Below are positions 27,922 through 36,645 of a stretch of DNA of 64,000 nucleotides, in pieces (position 1 is the first letter of the stretch; each line of letters opens with the position of its first letter). Source of the stretch: Bacteroidaceae bacterium (GTDB lineage: Bacteria; Bacteroidota; Bacteroidia; Bacteroidales; Bacteroidaceae); contig JAFUFW010000026.1 in assembly GCA_017469685.1 (NCBI GenBank), positions 29,260-93,259 on the forward strand. Reading direction: 5' to 3'. The notes beneath the pieces are model-generated. The model was not told the origin of the DNA, made no database searches, and was given only the letters and a program-made list of their open reading frames with translations. The position numbers were made by a program, and so were the translations under genes.

Positions 27922-28887
27922 TTATAGGTCACAATCAGCAAGGCTGAAAATGTCTTCCTCCTTAATCTTCTGTTTAGTGAAGGGATTGGTGTCGGGCTGC
28001 CAAGTGCGAACATGAATCATCGGATTATCTTGGTCTCGAAAATCCCAAAGAAGGAATAGCCAACCTTCATCGCTGTACCGATCCGAGGAATAACCTTGAT
28101 GAAGGGTTACACCATAGAAGTCTTCTTCAATAGGGTGGCGTTCAACCTTAATTTTATCAAAGCTAACCTTTATGCGCTTGTTTGCAGCAAAAACCGCTTT
28201 CAGATTCTTGAGATATGTCTTTTTGTCCTGTTTACTATACTGTACCTTCGTGCTTTGAAAGTTGTTTTCTTTTGTAGGTGCTACTTTAATAACCTTACCT
28301 GTAATAATAAGTGCATCTTCACTGAATATTTTATTCATGAAATCTAAATCATGTTGCTCATATGCTGTTCGGAAATCCTCAGTATATTTTAGAATCATAT
28401 TTCTCTGCCGGTAATCTCTCACATCCTCACCTTGTTCAATTACCTTGCGATAAAGAGTGGTGCTAATCATCATACGGAAACTTGTAACTAAACCTCTATT
28501 ATTGAATGTCACGGCAGCCTCATGGTATTCATCTCTGCCATCAGAGGTGAAAATAAAAGGTATATTTCGCACCTCATATTCTCCACCGTATGATTGCATG
28601 CCTATTTCAACGACTTCTTCTTCAGTGCAACGGAATATTGAGTTTTCCCAGAGCATGGAAAGTGAATTGCATGTACGGTCATCTGCCCACTGACGGCATT
28701 GTTTCCAATTGGGGTTGCGACTTTCCTCCCAAGCGCTATTTAGTTCCGTGATTAATGCAGAGAGGTTGCGTTCAATGTTTTGCGTAAGAACATTGTTGTT
28801 CAAATCTGTTATTGTTACGCTCGTTTTGTTCGCTGCCATTACACATACTGGCAGAGCAACAAGCATAGAGATAATTAACTTTTTCAT
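27922..28887 (-). CDS. Secreted protein with NTF2-like domain
   Basis: A 321-residue protein with signal peptide (1-18, CVMAAN). The C-terminal half contains an NTF2/SnoaL-like helix-strand pattern (YTEDFRTAYEQHDLDFMNKIFSEDALIITGKVI), and the end (HIHVRTWQPDTNPF) is well ordered. The N-terminal half (30-150) includes TLYRKVI and may be a second related domain. I do not know its function. It is embedded in the tubulin-like operon with 22- and 39-base gaps and is probably periplasmic. Confidence 0.6.
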   Translation of the reverse strand: MKKLIISMLVALPVCVMAANKTSVTITDLNNNVLTQNIERNLSALITELNSAWEESRNPNWKQCRQWADDRTCNSLSMLWENSIFRCTEEEVVEIGMQSYGGEYEVRNIPFIFTSDGRDEYHEAAVTFNNRGLVTSFRMMISTTLYRKVIEQGEDVRDYRQRNMILKYTEDFRTAYEQHDLDFMNKIFSEDALIITGKVIKVAPTKENNFQSTKVQYSKQDKKTYLKNLKAVFAANKRIKVSFDKIKVERHPIEEDFYGVTLHQGYSSDRYSDEGWLFLLWDFRDQDNPMIHVRTWQPDTNPFTKQKIKEEDIFSLADCDL

Positions 28888-28909
28888 ATCTGCTTTATAT
28901 TATGATTTC

Positions 28910-29887
28910 TTAAAGGAATCTTATCCAAAGTTTTGCGCCGCGAGCATATTTTTTTCGGCCGTCAACATCCGTTTTATGCATCAAATCATAGTCTAAAGAT
29001 GGTGAAAGGAGTGAGACCAATTCCTGGTTCGAATTGAAAATAGCCCAGAAACAGCCCTCATGATCAAAGCTGGGCGTGAGTTTAAACATCAAACCTCTAT
29101 TATTAGTCTGGCGTTTAATGAGGAAACGTTTTACTTGATCATAGTTCTTTAACTGGCAAATTACAGACAAGATAATGACTCTTTGATGTATGTAAGCCTC
29201 ATCTTCTCCTTCTGCTTCAGTTTCTGCAAGGGCTAAATTCTCAAATAGCTGGTATTGCTCTTTGCTCATGGAAGACATTATTTCAGCAATGTCTTCATCT
29301 GTTAAATCTTCATCGTCACTTACCTCCTTTGGATCTTCGATTGTATTATTGTCAATGTGAACATTCATTCCTGTTGCCAATTGGGCCTCTGTTCGTCCCT
29401 GCTCAACAATTTGAAGCGCCTCTTGTCGCTTCCTGAAGTCCGTTTGATAATCATCAGCAGGTGTCTCTTGAGTGACAGGCTCTGTCTTTTGCTCTTCCTT
29501 CTGAACCACAATCTCTGGATTTCCTCCTGCTGATTTCACCAGGGGGAGTATTTCATCCTTCTTTACATATAGACACATAACCTTGGTCTCAAGACCGCGA
29601 GTATATGTTATCTTTTTGGTCTTTTTCTGCACACGATCAATTATTACGCCGTCAGCTGCAGATAATTCGGGATTTGATGCCACGTACAATTTAATGCGCT
29701 CAATCAGTTTCTCCTGAGCCATCTGGTAGAGAGCCTCGTCGCTGTCGTCTCCAGCGGCCTCGCCATAGATGAAGTCTGGATTTTTCTTGATTGATAATGC
29801 AGTCTTTTTGGCGTCCTCATCCTGTGAAAACGCGGGTACTGCGAGCAGAAATACAGCCAGCAGCACCATAAGGAATTTGTTATTCAT
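28910..29887 (-). CDS. Secreted LPP20-like protein of the tubulin-like operon
   Basis: A 325-residue protein with signal peptide (1-21, PAFSQ). Residues 38-115 (DFIYGEAAGDDSDEALYQMAQEKLIERI...) resemble the LPP20/flagellar-assembly-T-like fold in which an acidic turn precedes a helix. A middle acidic, low-complexity linker (PEIVVQKEEQKTEPVTQETPADDY and EDEDLTDEDIAEIMSS types) joins it to a C-terminal domain with VIILSVICQLKNYDQVKRFL. Its start overlaps the previous gene's end by four bases, indicating translational coupling. Function unknown. Confidence 0.55.
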   Translation of the reverse strand: MNNKFLMVLLAVFLLAVPAFSQDEDAKKTALSIKKNPDFIYGEAAGDDSDEALYQMAQEKLIERIKLYVASNPELSAADGVIIDRVQKKTKKITYTRGLETKVMCLYVKKDEILPLVKSAGGNPEIVVQKEEQKTEPVTQETPADDYQTDFRKRQEALQIVEQGRTEAQLATGMNVHIDNNTIEDPKEVSDDEDLTDEDIAEIMSSMSKEQYQLFENLALAETEAEGEDEAYIHQRVIILSVICQLKNYDQVKRFLIKRQTNNRGLMFKLTPSFDHEGCFWAIFNSNQELVSLLSPSLDYDLMHKTDVDGRKKYARGAKLWIRFL

Positions 29888-30987
29888 CGTTTCTTGTATT
29901 TTCTTTCATTCTCATAGTAAAGGTTTGACAAACTATGCGTGGGTATATAACTCATAACAAAGCCTTTAACAATACCCTTGCGATGCACGATAGTTTGGGT
30001 GTCAACTTCCACATAAAGCAAATGGTTGTAATCCAAATCAGTGTTCTCGTATAGCACTGTTGCCTTGATGAGACCGTCATTTGTAATATTCTCTATTCCC
30101 ACATAGGGCTTGCAGCCCGTCTGCCGGCACAGATAATCAAAGGCGCTGAGGCTCACACTAATAGGTTCTTTTTTTAATCCATACACGTAATGATTAATTT
30201 GCAGTTGCAGATCGGTTTTTATTACCCTGCAGAAAATATTACGTAGTGTCTCCTCGGGGCGGTTTTCATCTAACACAGGAATAAACACTCCATCCAAACT
30301 CTTCTGAAAGTAAGTCTCAGACTTCATTGGTTTGATGATGTAATAAGGCCCCGGATGAACATAGTAATCCAACGTGTCATTCTTTTCAAGTTGCTCTTCG
30401 GAATAGGATATCGGCTCAATAACGGGAACGTCAGTAATCGCCTTTAGCTGCTCCTGAAACACTCGCTCACGTTCTTGCATATTCTGCCCAGTTATGAGCT
30501 CAAAGCTTTTCGGAAATGTCAGTTTTGCAATCTCTCCTTTAGGGCTGACCCAAGTGAAGACATATTTTTTATCGTTGCTGTCAATCTGCACATGACAAAG
30601 GCTGTCCACAAACTTTGGGCTTTCAGGTGAGAGATGAGTTAAGTCGTCAAAGAATTGGCGGCTACGGTCTGCGGGTGATAGCAGGCTGAGTTGCAACATA
30701 TATCTTTCTATGAAGTCAGCAAGCTGAGCAGGAAGATTGTCGCGAAGTTCTTGTGCGAATAACGGAGTACGGATCTGTTGCACGACACCAAATTGGTTAC
30801 GTTCAATGAGCACATCACGCAGTCCGAGAGTATTGGTACGCACAATCCCGCTTTCAGTAACTCCTCGCGCTTTAAGGTGCTGGTAGATTTCTTTCAAGAC
30901 TTTTGTCTGACAGGAATCACGGTCAGCACCATAAGCGCAGAGGGAACATAAAAATGGAAGAACAGTTATAAATACCTTTTTTAGCAT
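29884..30987 (-). CDS. Uncharacterised secreted protein of the tubulin-like operon
   Basis: A 367-residue protein with signal peptide (about 1-20, CAYGAD). The mature part is mixed alpha/beta without motifs I can name; segments such as ITGQNMQERERVFQEQLKAI suggest a helical region in the middle. It follows the zinc-ribbon/MORN protein after 17 bases and overlaps the next gene by four bases. Likely periplasmic. No alternative function is favoured. Confidence 0.55.
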   Translation of the reverse strand: MLKKVFITVLPFLCSLCAYGADRDSCQTKVLKEIYQHLKARGVTESGIVRTNTLGLRDVLIERNQFGVVQQIRTPLFAQELRDNLPAQLADFIERYMLQLSLLSPADRSRQFFDDLTHLSPESPKFVDSLCHVQIDSNDKKYVFTWVSPKGEIAKLTFPKSFELITGQNMQERERVFQEQLKAITDVPVIEPISYSEEQLEKNDTLDYYVHPGPYYIIKPMKSETYFQKSLDGVFIPVLDENRPEETLRNIFCRVIKTDLQLQINHYVYGLKKEPISVSLSAFDYLCRQTGCKPYVGIENITNDGLIKATVLYENTDLDYNHLLYVEVDTQTIVHRKGIVKGFVMSYIPTHSLSNLYYENERKYKKR

Positions 30988-31004
30988 GGATGATGATGTC
31001 TTTA

Positions 31005-31916
31005 CTATTTCGACTCGTAGTCATTCCCTGGCTGGACACCAATCATAAGAGATTCCTTGAGAGCACCATCTCCACCGAACCACTTACCTTGTACAAAGAA
31101 ACCGCGAACGAACTCGCCGACGACATAATCCCCAGCATCGGCTACTCGTCCTTTATCATCGTAACGGTTGATGCGCCTGGAACGATTGTAAGTCAGGCGA
31201 CCAATGCCATCGGGGTGTCCATTTTTGATTTCACCCTTGTATGTACCGTAGGAAAGGTGCAATGTGCCGTTGGAAGAGCTACCAGTCGACGTGCCGCCTG
31301 TATCCTTCTTTACATCCTTTTTGGGCGCTACAGGCTCGGCTTTCTTCTGTTCTGTCTCTTCAATAACAGGCTTTGGCTCTTCGGCTTTTTCAACTTTGTA
31401 TAGGCACTGTGCCTCCAGTGTGTCGTTCGGCAGAATGGTCTTGACGATTACTTGCCCTTCACCCTCCTTAGTGGCTTTTACAATACCATTATCAACTTCT
31501 ACTACAGCGCTATCTTGTTGAGTAGACCATACCATAGTAGCGGGTATAGTGTCGGGATTGAGCAAGACTGCCAAAGTGTCTGTCTCACCGACCTTGAGTG
31601 CTTTTTCTGTATGATTAATAGACATTTCAACAGAGAGCTTGGGCTGATCAGGTTCTTCCTGGATTTTATTGTTGTCAGAACCGCTAAGTAAGGCATAAAC
31701 GCCCCCGCCAAGACCAGCCAGTAAAGCTACAGCCGCAGCAATGAGCTCCATTAACTTTTTATTTGGGCCATTACCATCCTTATGCTTTTTGCCATCAGTG
31801 GACTCTGCCAGTGGCTTGTGGCAGAATGGGCATTCAAACTCCTCTCCTGCTTGTATGTCAAATACTTCTTTATAATGGTCACATTCTATGTTGACACATT
31901 TTCCTTGTTTTGCCAT
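31005..31916 (-). CDS. Zinc-ribbon / transmembrane / BIG2 / MORN protein
   Basis: A 303-residue membrane protein. The N-terminus has a zinc ribbon (Cys7, Cys12, Cys29, Cys32). A single transmembrane helix (about 55-78, LIAAAVALLAGLGGGVYALL) follows. Outside the membrane there is a bacterial Ig-like BIG2 domain (about 93-170, VGETDTLAVLLNPDTIPATMVWSTQQDSAVVEV), a low-complexity K/E/P/T/S linker (175-225), and a MORN-type tail (YGTYKGEIKNGHPDGIGRLTYN). The order places the ribbon in the cytoplasm and the Ig/MORN part in the periplasm, so it could connect the tubulin-like protein, encoded 18 bases upstream, with the envelope proteins encoded downstream. That linkage is an inference from topology and gene order. 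Confidence 0.75.
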   Translation of the reverse strand: MAKQGKCVNIECDHYKEVFDIQAGEEFECPFCHKPLAESTDGKKHKDGNGPNKKLMELIAAAVALLAGLGGGVYALLSGSDNNKIQEEPDQPKLSVEMSINHTEKALKVGETDTLAVLLNPDTIPATMVWSTQQDSAVVEVDNGIVKATKEGEGQVIVKTILPNDTLEAQCLYKVEKAEEPKPVIEETEQKKAEPVAPKKDVKKDTGGTSTGSSSNGTLHLSYGTYKGEIKNGHPDGIGRLTYNRSRRINRYDDKGRVADAGDYVVGEFVRGFFVQGKWFGGDGALKESLMIGVQPGNDYESK

Positions 31917-31934
31917 TGTTTAAATAATTAAAGG

Positions 31935-34900
31935 TTAAATTCGAAGGTCGTTCTCGCAAAGTTGCTCTCCTGCTACATTAAATGCAATATAGTTCGGGTT
32001 GTTCTCATTGTTGTTAACCAAAGGAAGGACAACGCTTTCGAGTGTGTCACCCATCTTTTGCATGAGCTGCTGCTTTTTTTCTACGTGCTTGAAATTCGTT
32101 TCTAGCTCTGTCTCCACAGCTTTACGTAAGGCTGCGGCGTCCAAAGCTCTGGTGAGCTTACTCATCTCTTCGAGCGTATCGAATATGTTTTCGCCGACAT
32201 TAATCCAACGGCTTACGCGGCCCATTTTGTTCTTCTCGCCAGCAAAAGCTTTGTACTTCTCGCCCGTCTCGACATCTTCCCTGTCAACAATGAGTCCATC
32301 AATACTATATGCCAGGAGAACAATGGGTAACATCTCTTTGCGCTTAGTCCCTTTGTCTTTGCTATAGGGTGAAGGTAGCGGCTTTAAGAAGGATTCAGTG
32401 TGAACAACCATCTTGTTGACCTCGTTGCGTATTAGGATGTCATATTTTTCCTTCAAGACGCGGACATTATCCACATATCTCAAGGGGAAACCGCTATGTG
32501 CTGTCACTACAACTATCTGGTTGCTCTTGAAGTTTACTGACACGTCCTTATCAGTGTCGAACGGAATCTTTCCGCTTTCACCAAATGCTTTGATGAAATC
32601 ATCGCGGAATTCATTGTTGTCCTCATAAAGGGGCAAGGACAATTGAACGATTTTCTGGTGGTTCGCAGCAGTCTCAGGACTACCTTGTCCTTCTTCAGAG
32701 CCATTGAAAGGCAGGAAGCTTTGGGCTGCATTATAAATACTCCCGACAAACTTTTTCATCTTTTCGGGGCTGCTGCACTCAGTATTGCGAAGCTTATCCA
32801 AAATATTCACATGGACAAGACGCTGGTTGGGATTCTTAGTAGAATAGTCTTCCATATCTTTTGTGGCGTTCTCAATGCAGACCTTCAACGCAATCTTGCG
32901 TAAAGAGCCGACATTCATCTTCTTGGCTAGAGAGGAGAATGTGACATCTGACGCCCCAACTTCATCTATTATTCGTTGGCGAAGACTCGTTGCATAAATA
33001 ACTTGTTGCTGCTGATTCTTGAGGAATCCTACAACAGTTTGGCGAACAAATTTAGGATCATATTCCTTAACAACTTCACCTTGGAGGCTCGTGATGTCTG
33101 CATCACTCAGTTTGCACTTGTCTTCGGCTTGGCGCTTCATGGTATCTGCAAATTCGCCCAGAACTTTCATGAAAGGTTCAATGCTGTTCAAATTCAGCAA
33201 TGTCAGTAATGTCTTCACCTCGCTCAGAAGTTTGATGGCATAGCTGTAGCCTTCAATATGTGTTCGAAGTGTAAGCTCCTCTCGCTTGGCATCGGCAAAG
33301 CGTCCAAAAGTTTTTGTAGAAGCATTTGTTATAGCATCTTTAAGCCAGCCAATGTTATTCCAATCAGAACGGATCCCTTTTATATTGTCTCCCAATTCTT
33401 CGTTGAGATAGATGGTGCGTTTGCTGATTTTATTGTTGAAGTCTAAAACACGCTCATCGCAATTTAGAATAAGCATGGAGATATATTTGTGAACCTCTAT
33501 AATAGAAATTTGTCCGTTTCTCCATTTCCCGAAAAGATTGTTTTCTATCTTGCGACAGATCTCTTCAGCAAAGCCGCTAAGTTCACTTTCGTAGTCTTTG
33601 TAGAATTTCTTTACACCAGAACCACGATACATAGAATCATAGAATTTCTCGCAAAGCTGGTTGAATTGTTCCAACCACTCTTTCTTGTCGCTCTCATCCT
33701 GTACATCTTGCTTGTAACGGTCTGTATAGAACTCCCAACCGGCTACAATTTGCTTCCAATTTGTAACATGCTTTTCGATAGATGGCAGGGGCTTGCTGAG
33801 CGTGAGGTATGCGTCTGAGAGGAGGTTGTCTTCAAGAGCGTCTGGTTTCGCTACATCCTGTTTAAATGATTTGCCTACCATGTCCTCTGTGCACTCCTCC
33901 AAATAACCACGAGCATCGTCCCAAAGACCATACAGCATTTGTAGAGATGCTTGACGGGCAAATTGGTATGCTCCGTATTCGACGACCTCTGTTTCCGGAT
34001 ATTCTATGCGTTTTACGCCAAAGGTCATAAATTTACGGCTGTGCACAGGCTGATCTTCTTCACTCAATTCAGGCAGCAAACCATTATTTTCATTATTCTC
34101 TAATCGCGCCATTTGGCCTCCAAAGGAAATTGATGAAGCCACAATCTTTTGGAAAAGAAAATCACCTACTATCCCAGGGAGGACCTTAGACAGACTAACT
34201 TGCCTACCAGCTTCATTCACATTGGTAAACAAATATGCCATGTCAAATGCATCTTGTCCATGCAGTAAACGACGGACTTGTCCAGTTTCATCTGTGTTAC
34301 CTTTCACGTCAGTAGGGAAGTAGCGGTCTACCGACATGGCATTAAGCTCTAACAGGGATGCGTAGCCATTAGGTTGGTAGAAGCGGTTGCGATCCTCTCC
34401 GCCAGGTATCTGTATGATCTTTTCTGGTACATACAGATAAAGCTGTATCTTGAAATTCGTGCGGTTGTCGCCTGTGCGTTGGAACTCATTACGGATCTGA
34501 GCAACAGCATCGACGATGGATCCGGAGCCAGTACCTCCACCCAGTCCGGTACAAATATGGAAAGTTACATCCTCTACATCCTCACGTTTTTTTAGTTCAC
34601 GTACACGGGAATGAATTTGACCAATAAATGTATCCTGTGGTAACCCGCACATATTATTTGCCATCAACATGCGTCCGAAGCGACGACGTTGTCCGCCAAT
34701 ACCAGCATCAATAATTGCTCCGATGCCATCATTGAGCATACTTTGGTCTTTCCGACTAATAAAAGAGTTAATGCCTGGGTATTGTTCAAGATTCCCAAGA
34801 ACACCTGTGCCAATGCCGTTTATTGAAAGGCGCTGTGCAGGGGTCAATTGTACTGAAGCTCCCAGGGTCTGCCATTCTTCTTCATTGTTTAAATCATCCA

Positions 34901-35042
34901 AACTCGAGTCCACATACAGATACTCAATGTTTGCACTCCCTTCTGGCGTATTAGAGCGAAATTCCTCATAAATACGCTTGCGCAATGCGCGGATAATGGA
35001 ACCTCCAGTTCCACCTAATCCAATGATAAGATGATTTGCCAT
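31935..35042 (-). CDS. Tubulin/FtsZ-superfamily protein (Tubulin_2-like), 1035 residues
   Basis: A large cytoplasmic protein. The N-terminus has the glycine-rich nucleotide loop HLIIGLGGTGGSIIR (residues 4-18) and, at 168-174, the tubulin signature GGGTGSG within CTGLGGGTGSGSIVDAV. Between them are segments typical of the Tubulin_2 type (FGRMLMANN, residues 122-130). Further on, NGYASLLELNAM and a loop like NVNEAG replace the cytoskeletal FtsZ sequences. After about residue 400 comes a 600-residue helical, charged extension unlike FtsZ (about 350-400 residues) or tubulin. It probably binds GTP and may polymerise; both are inferences. It is the core gene of the nine-gene operon, 27 bases after a small membrane protein and 18 before the zinc-ribbon/MORN protein. 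Confidence 0.85.
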   Translation of the reverse strand: MANHLIIGLGGTGGSIIRALRKRIYEEFRSNTPEGSANIEYLYVDSSLDDLNNEEEWQTLGASVQLTPAQRLSINGIGTGVLGNLEQYPGINSFISRKDQSMLNDGIGAIIDAGIGGQRRRFGRMLMANNMCGLPQDTFIGQIHSRVRELKKREDVEDVTFHICTGLGGGTGSGSIVDAVAQIRNEFQRTGDNRTNFKIQLYLYVPEKIIQIPGGEDRNRFYQPNGYASLLELNAMSVDRYFPTDVKGNTDETGQVRRLLHGQDAFDMAYLFTNVNEAGRQVSLSKVLPGIVGDFLFQKIVASSISFGGQMARLENNENNGLLPELSEEDQPVHSRKFMTFGVKRIEYPETEVVEYGAYQFARQASLQMLYGLWDDARGYLEECTEDMVGKSFKQDVAKPDALEDNLLSDAYLTLSKPLPSIEKHVTNWKQIVAGWEFYTDRYKQDVQDESDKKEWLEQFNQLCEKFYDSMYRGSGVKKFYKDYESELSGFAEEICRKIENNLFGKWRNGQISIIEVHKYISMLILNCDERVLDFNNKISKRTIYLNEELGDNIKGIRSDWNNIGWLKDAITNASTKTFGRFADAKREELTLRTHIEGYSYAIKLLSEVKTLLTLLNLNSIEPFMKVLGEFADTMKRQAEDKCKLSDADITSLQGEVVKEYDPKFVRQTVVGFLKNQQQQVIYATSLRQRIIDEVGASDVTFSSLAKKMNVGSLRKIALKVCIENATKDMEDYSTKNPNQRLVHVNILDKLRNTECSSPEKMKKFVGSIYNAAQSFLPFNGSEEGQGSPETAANHQKIVQLSLPLYEDNNEFRDDFIKAFGESGKIPFDTDKDVSVNFKSNQIVVVTAHSGFPLRYVDNVRVLKEKYDILIRNEVNKMVVHTESFLKPLPSPYSKDKGTKRKEMLPIVLLAYSIDGLIVDREDVETGEKYKAFAGEKNKMGRVSRWINVGENIFDTLEEMSKLTRALDAAALRKAVETELETNFKHVEKKQQLMQKMGDTLESVVLPLVNNNENNPNYIAFNVAGEQLCENDLRI

Positions 35043-35069
35043 TTTTGATGTTATTTATATTATTAAAGA

Positions 35070-35639
35070 TTATTCATCATAGAATTTACGCTTTTTTTTA
35101 TTAAAGCCAGTATTCTTGCTTTTATGTATTTCCATGGATTTGATGATGCCTAACGCTCCTAAAAAGACAAAGAAGATAGACCATAAGAAGTGACGTAAAA
35201 TATTCCAATTCATATGTCTTTGCAACTCCTGATTCATTGAACTTGCAATGTCATAAGGTGTATGTCCGCTAAAGTCGGCTGAGGCTATATAATAGCCTAC
35301 TATAGGCAAATCGTTCCGCAAGCGTAGAAAAAGTTCTTGAGTATCTTCTTGGGTGAAGATCGTGCTTGATGAAAGAGGGGTTACGTACGAATTGATTAGG
35401 GACTCGGCATCGTTTCCATAGCTTTTAATTACAACCGCACCGCAAATCAGGATTGCATGGAACAGAATAAATATAAATGCTACGCACCCAATAATGTAGC
35501 TAAGGGCAGTAAAAGACCGATTCTTATGCCACGACTTTATGATGTAAAACATAAGAGCAATGCAGACTGCTGTTGCAAGGATGCCGATAACTATACTGCC
35601 AGCACTATATGTTAATATGTTATATAAAATACCAAACAT
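35070..35639 (-). CDS. Small membrane protein (three transmembrane segments) of the tubulin-like operon
   Basis: A 189-residue protein with hydrophobic segments at about 13-32, 45-72 and 146-166. A loop of about 70 residues between the second and third (KSYGNDAESLINSYVTPL...HTPYDIASSM...) probably faces the periplasm. The C-terminus is a short basic cytoplasmic tail (KSKNTGFNKKKRKFYDE). The topology matches the next upstream protein of 175 residues. No family recognised. Gaps of 5 and 27 bases to the neighbours show operon membership. Confidence 0.65.
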   Translation of the reverse strand: MFGILYNILTYSAGSIVIGILATAVCIALMFYIIKSWHKNRSFTALSYIIGCVAFIFILFHAILICGAVVIKSYGNDAESLINSYVTPLSSSTIFTQEDTQELFLRLRNDLPIVGYYIASADFSGHTPYDIASSMNQELQRHMNWNILRHFLWSIFFVFLGALGIIKSMEIHKSKNTGFNKKKRKFYDE

Positions 35640-35644
35640 GTTCG

Positions 35645-36172
35645 TTACTCGTTAAAAAACTCCGAACGTAGTTGATTGCGCCTCTTACTATTGGAGCGGC
35701 TACCTCCTTCTGTTTCCAAAGAAACATGGACAGTTACACCAAAACCTAATAAACCTATAAGGATGTAGTACAGATGTCGTTTCTTATGCGAATCAATCTC
35801 CTCCTTCAACTGGGTGACCAATTCGGGATTCACCTCTGGAACCTCTGGAATGTTCACCCCTGGGAATAAATTGGCAATAAAAACGCCAACATTTAATCCT
35901 GAAGAGACTTTGCCTGCATTCCGAACAATCATATCTGCGATTTCCATCGGTCTGTCAGCCATTTTGCTTAAACGCCATTCACCAATAAATAGGGAGGATT
36001 GAATACTCAGAAATGAGGCGCAGAATGCAATAATAATAGAACTCAAAACAGATACCTTCTTTTGGCCTTTGTTAAAAAGAAGTACCAAACCAAGTAATGC
36101 CGTTGCCAAAATACCGCCAAGGAGTATGCCTATGACTACACTTATGTCAAGCGTATTTATTATTGAGTCCAT
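35645..36172 (-). CDS. Small membrane protein (three transmembrane segments), first gene of the tubulin-like operon
   Basis: A 175-residue protein with segments at about 10-33, 42-64 and 132-150, and a loop of about 65 residues (ADRPMEIADMIVRNAGKVSSGLNVG...PEVPEVNPELVTQLKEEI). The C-terminus is basic (RSNSKRRNQLRSEF). It shares topology and tail character with the following 189-residue protein, so the two may be distant paralogues or two halves of one membrane assembly. A promoter is visible about 285 bases upstream. Confidence 0.65.
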   Translation of the reverse strand: MDSIINTLDISVVIGILLGGILATALLGLVLLFNKGQKKVSVLSSIIIAFCASFLSIQSSLFIGEWRLSKMADRPMEIADMIVRNAGKVSSGLNVGVFIANLFPGVNIPEVPEVNPELVTQLKEEIDSHKKRHLYYILIGLLGFGVTVHVSLETEGGSRSNSKRRNQLRSEFFNE

Positions 36173-36240
36173 AATTAATTTCTTTTTGATTAGTATCTCA
36201 TCTCACACAACTCCGGCAACACCAACCTATGGACATAGAA

Positions 36241-36336
36241 AAGCGCAGCCTTCGTCGTATTCCGCTCAGGCCTACCACAGCCCTCATAATCATACAGAGA
36301 AGTCTGCGCTTATGCGCATACTCCAATGATTATGAG
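36241..36336 (-). promoter_or_regulatory. Structured leader of the tubulin-like operon with interleaved inverted repeats
   Basis: Two inverted repeats interleave: AAGCGCAG (36241-36248) with CTGCGCTT (36304-36311), and CTCATAATCAT (36283-36293) with ATGATTATGAG (36326-36336). The order A-B-A'-B' means they either form a pseudoknot or are mutually exclusive. A third hairpin, TGCGC/GCGCA (36305-36318), competes with A'. It lies in the 285-base leader between promoter and first gene. Regulatory function is inference. Confidence 0.5.
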
Positions 36337-36456
36337 CTTGCTCTCTATTTCCTTAGTGGATCGAGGTGGTAGTTCGAGCGGAATTTGAGCAAATAAAAAG
36401 ATGTCTAAACCATACGCTGCATCGTTGAAAATGCAGTTTTTTGCATATAGATGCCG

Positions 36457-36488
36457 CAAAGGTAATAATTAATATGAAAAGTCAGCAA
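36457..36488 (-). promoter_or_regulatory. Promoter of the tubulin-like operon
   Basis: CAAAGGTA (36457-36464) is TACCTTTG on the minus strand, the -7 element, and CAA at 36486-36488 gives TTG about 21 bases further upstream. Rest of 36173-36645 holds no gene. Confidence 0.6.
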
Positions 36489-36546
36489 GAAAATCCGACT
36501 TTTTTCTAAAAATGTAAAAATGATGGTGTGGCAAGGGTATTACAAA

Positions 36547-36574
36547 GAAAGGAGGACTGGTGGGTCCTCCTTTC
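36547..36574 (-). terminator. Terminator after the GH27 gene
   Basis: GAAAGGAGGAC (36547-36557) pairs perfectly with GTCCTCCTTTC (36564-36574). It ends the minus-strand YfhO-GH27 unit and also insulates the tubulin-like operon promoter downstream. Confidence 0.85.
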
Positions 36575-36645
36575 TATGATGTCGGGCGTATATGGTTATT
36601 GTGGGCGTGTGTGGTTGTTGGGTATGTGGTTGGCGGCGCTTCGAT

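Noticed and set aside
31935-35042. Reading the 1035-residue protein as the cell-division FtsZ
   Set aside because: It is about 2.5 times too long, has divergent loops and lies in an envelope operon, not in a division/cell-wall cluster.
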